From the NCBI GenBank assembly GCA_035371905.1, contig DAORXQ010000095.1, forward strand, positions 1-6,238: 6,238 nucleotides of DNA, written 5' to 3'. The DNA is from a bacterium. GTDB lineage: Bacteria; Ratteibacteria; UBA8468; B48-G9; JAFGKM01. Below the pieces are notes generated by a model. The model was not told the DNA's origin. It saw nothing but the letters and a program-made list of their open reading frames with translations, and did not search any database. A program made the translations under genes and the position numbers. Below are positions 5,573-6,238 of the stretch, in pieces (positions within the stretch are counted from its first letter, which is position 1; each line of letters begins with the position of its first letter).

Positions 5573-6238
5573 GTGCTTTCATCTTTTTTAGGAGTAGGTA
5601 ATTGTGTCTCTTCAATATACCAGATGTTAGACTTAGGATTTTCTCTCCTACAAATATATAATCTATTTTTAATCTCAAACTTTATAAAGTCCTCTTTCTT
5701 GTCAAAGATAATTGCTTTCCCACTTTCAATAAGTTCAGCCCAAGCAGAAGTATTCTTTGTTGGATTAAGTTCTTCACCTGGCTCTAATTTAGTGTTTTTT
5801 AACTTATCAATGTTTGTTTTATACTTTTTCTGAATTGCTGAAGTTGGACTTTCTAATGGATTATATTCACACTCAAAACTCATATCATCTAATCTAAAAA
5901 GATAATATTGAGAAGAAGCACCCCAACGAACTACTATAACTGGTTTTCCTTCTTTATTAGTTCTTTTCCACCATATCCTGAATAACTTATAAGTAGTTCC
6001 TTCTGAACCTTTTTCTATCTGAACGTCTAACTCTTCAAGTTCCATAAGTTTATTTCTTTTCTCAATTGCTTTATTTCTATCTTTTTCTAACCAGTATTTT
6101 AAATTATCAGGCACATTTTTTCTGTATTTCTTTGGTAAAGCAGAATAACCAGTTGGAGGCAACCAATTCTTTTCTTTTGCCTTTTCACTTAAACAATAAG
6201 GTCGTTGGTCATCTGGTTGAATAAATACCCAGTAAAAA
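5569..6238 (-). CDS. Phage head-module protein with degenerate LigD PE-like domain (5' partial)
   Basis: The frame is open to the window edge, so the protein starts outside; 222 residues are visible. A TTG at 6162 could be called as a start, but coding-like sequence (FYWVFIQPDDQRPYCLSEKA) continues upstream in frame and no ribosome-binding site is there. Numbered from that TTG, LPPTGYSALPKKYRKNVP (1-18) leads to a helix (LEKDRNKAIEKRNKLMELEE, 25-44). A domain at about 57-187 follows, resembling the LigD-type 3'-phosphoesterase fold found in some phage proteins: YKLFRIWWKR (58-67), RWGASSQYYLFRLDD (79-93), EYNPLES (99-105), LEPGEELNPTKNTSAW (126-141), IESGKAIIF (145-153), FIKFEIKNRLYICRRENPKS (159-178), WYIEE (181-185). 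The expected H-x-D-x-R signature reads Y-x-L-x-R, so catalysis looks lost. The position upstream of the protease is where portal or minor head genes lie. Domain identity is from memory of patterns and is tentative. Confidence 0.6.
   Translation of the reverse strand, partial: FYWVFIQPDDQRPYCLSEKAKEKNWLPPTGYSALPKKYRKNVPDNLKYWLEKDRNKAIEKRNKLMELEELDVQIEKGSEGTTYKLFRIWWKRTNKEGKPVIVVRWGASSQYYLFRLDDMSFECEYNPLESPTSAIQKKYKTNIDKLKNTKLEPGEELNPTKNTSAWAELIESGKAIIFDKKEDFIKFEIKNRLYICRRENPKSNIWYIEETQLPTPKKDEST

Noticed and set aside
5573..5833. 86-codon plus-strand frame with hydrophobic, membrane-like sequence
   Set aside because: It is antisense to the PE-like gene. The apparent hydrophobicity is the complement of Lys/Glu-rich codons, no ribosome-binding site precedes it, and no other gene uses this strand.

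Overview
This 6.2 kb window is a block of head and tail genes from a tailed bacteriophage or prophage. Every credible gene lies on the minus strand, so transcription runs from high to low coordinates. The DNA is AT-rich (about one third G+C by eye), with a purine-rich coding strand and Lys/Glu/Ile-rich proteins. Almost every gene has a strong GGAGG ribosome-binding site 4-8 nt before its start, which points to a bacterial host with an AT-rich genome. A thermophilic or uncultivated lineage is possible, but nothing in the window proves it. No tRNA, rRNA, insertion sequence, CRISPR array or convincing terminator is visible.

In transcription order, the window begins inside a gene whose 5' end lies beyond position 6238. 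Its visible C-terminal part resembles the phosphoesterase-like (LigD PE-type) domain seen in some phage structural proteins, here apparently without the catalytic residues. After a 58-bp gap holding a perfect TTGACA box come a Mu gpI-type capsid maturation protease, a capsid decoration (cement) protein, the major capsid protein, a DUF1320 (Mu gp36-like) head-tail connector, an oversized tail-completion/neck protein, a tail-terminator-like protein, the tail tube protein, and a small unrecognised protein in the slot where tail assembly chaperones usually sit. An open frame at the low-coordinate edge suggests that another tail gene follows.

The order matches the classic lambda-style morphogenesis order (C/Nu3 - D - E - connector - Z - U - V - G), although several proteins look Mu-like. 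No sheath gene lies between terminator and tube, so a long non-contractile tail is the simplest reading. The genes form one tightly packed operon: gaps are 1-21 bp except for the 58-bp gap before the protease gene, and several ribosome-binding sites lie within or right at the end of the preceding gene.

The strongest non-obvious signal is an in-frame ATG with its own GGAGGAG inside the protease gene. It should produce a separate 132-residue scaffold from the protease C-terminus, as in lambda C/Nu3 and Mu I/Z. Other points worth a look are the degenerate and possibly duplicated PE-like domain, a duplicated YGYP-coding repeat in an unusual N-terminal extension of the protease, an A8 run at the end of the capsid gene from which a one-base slip would fuse capsid to connector, and the lack of an ordinary start codon for the open frame at the left edge. 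Overall this is a divergent but recognisable virion assembly module rather than a wholly new type of system.
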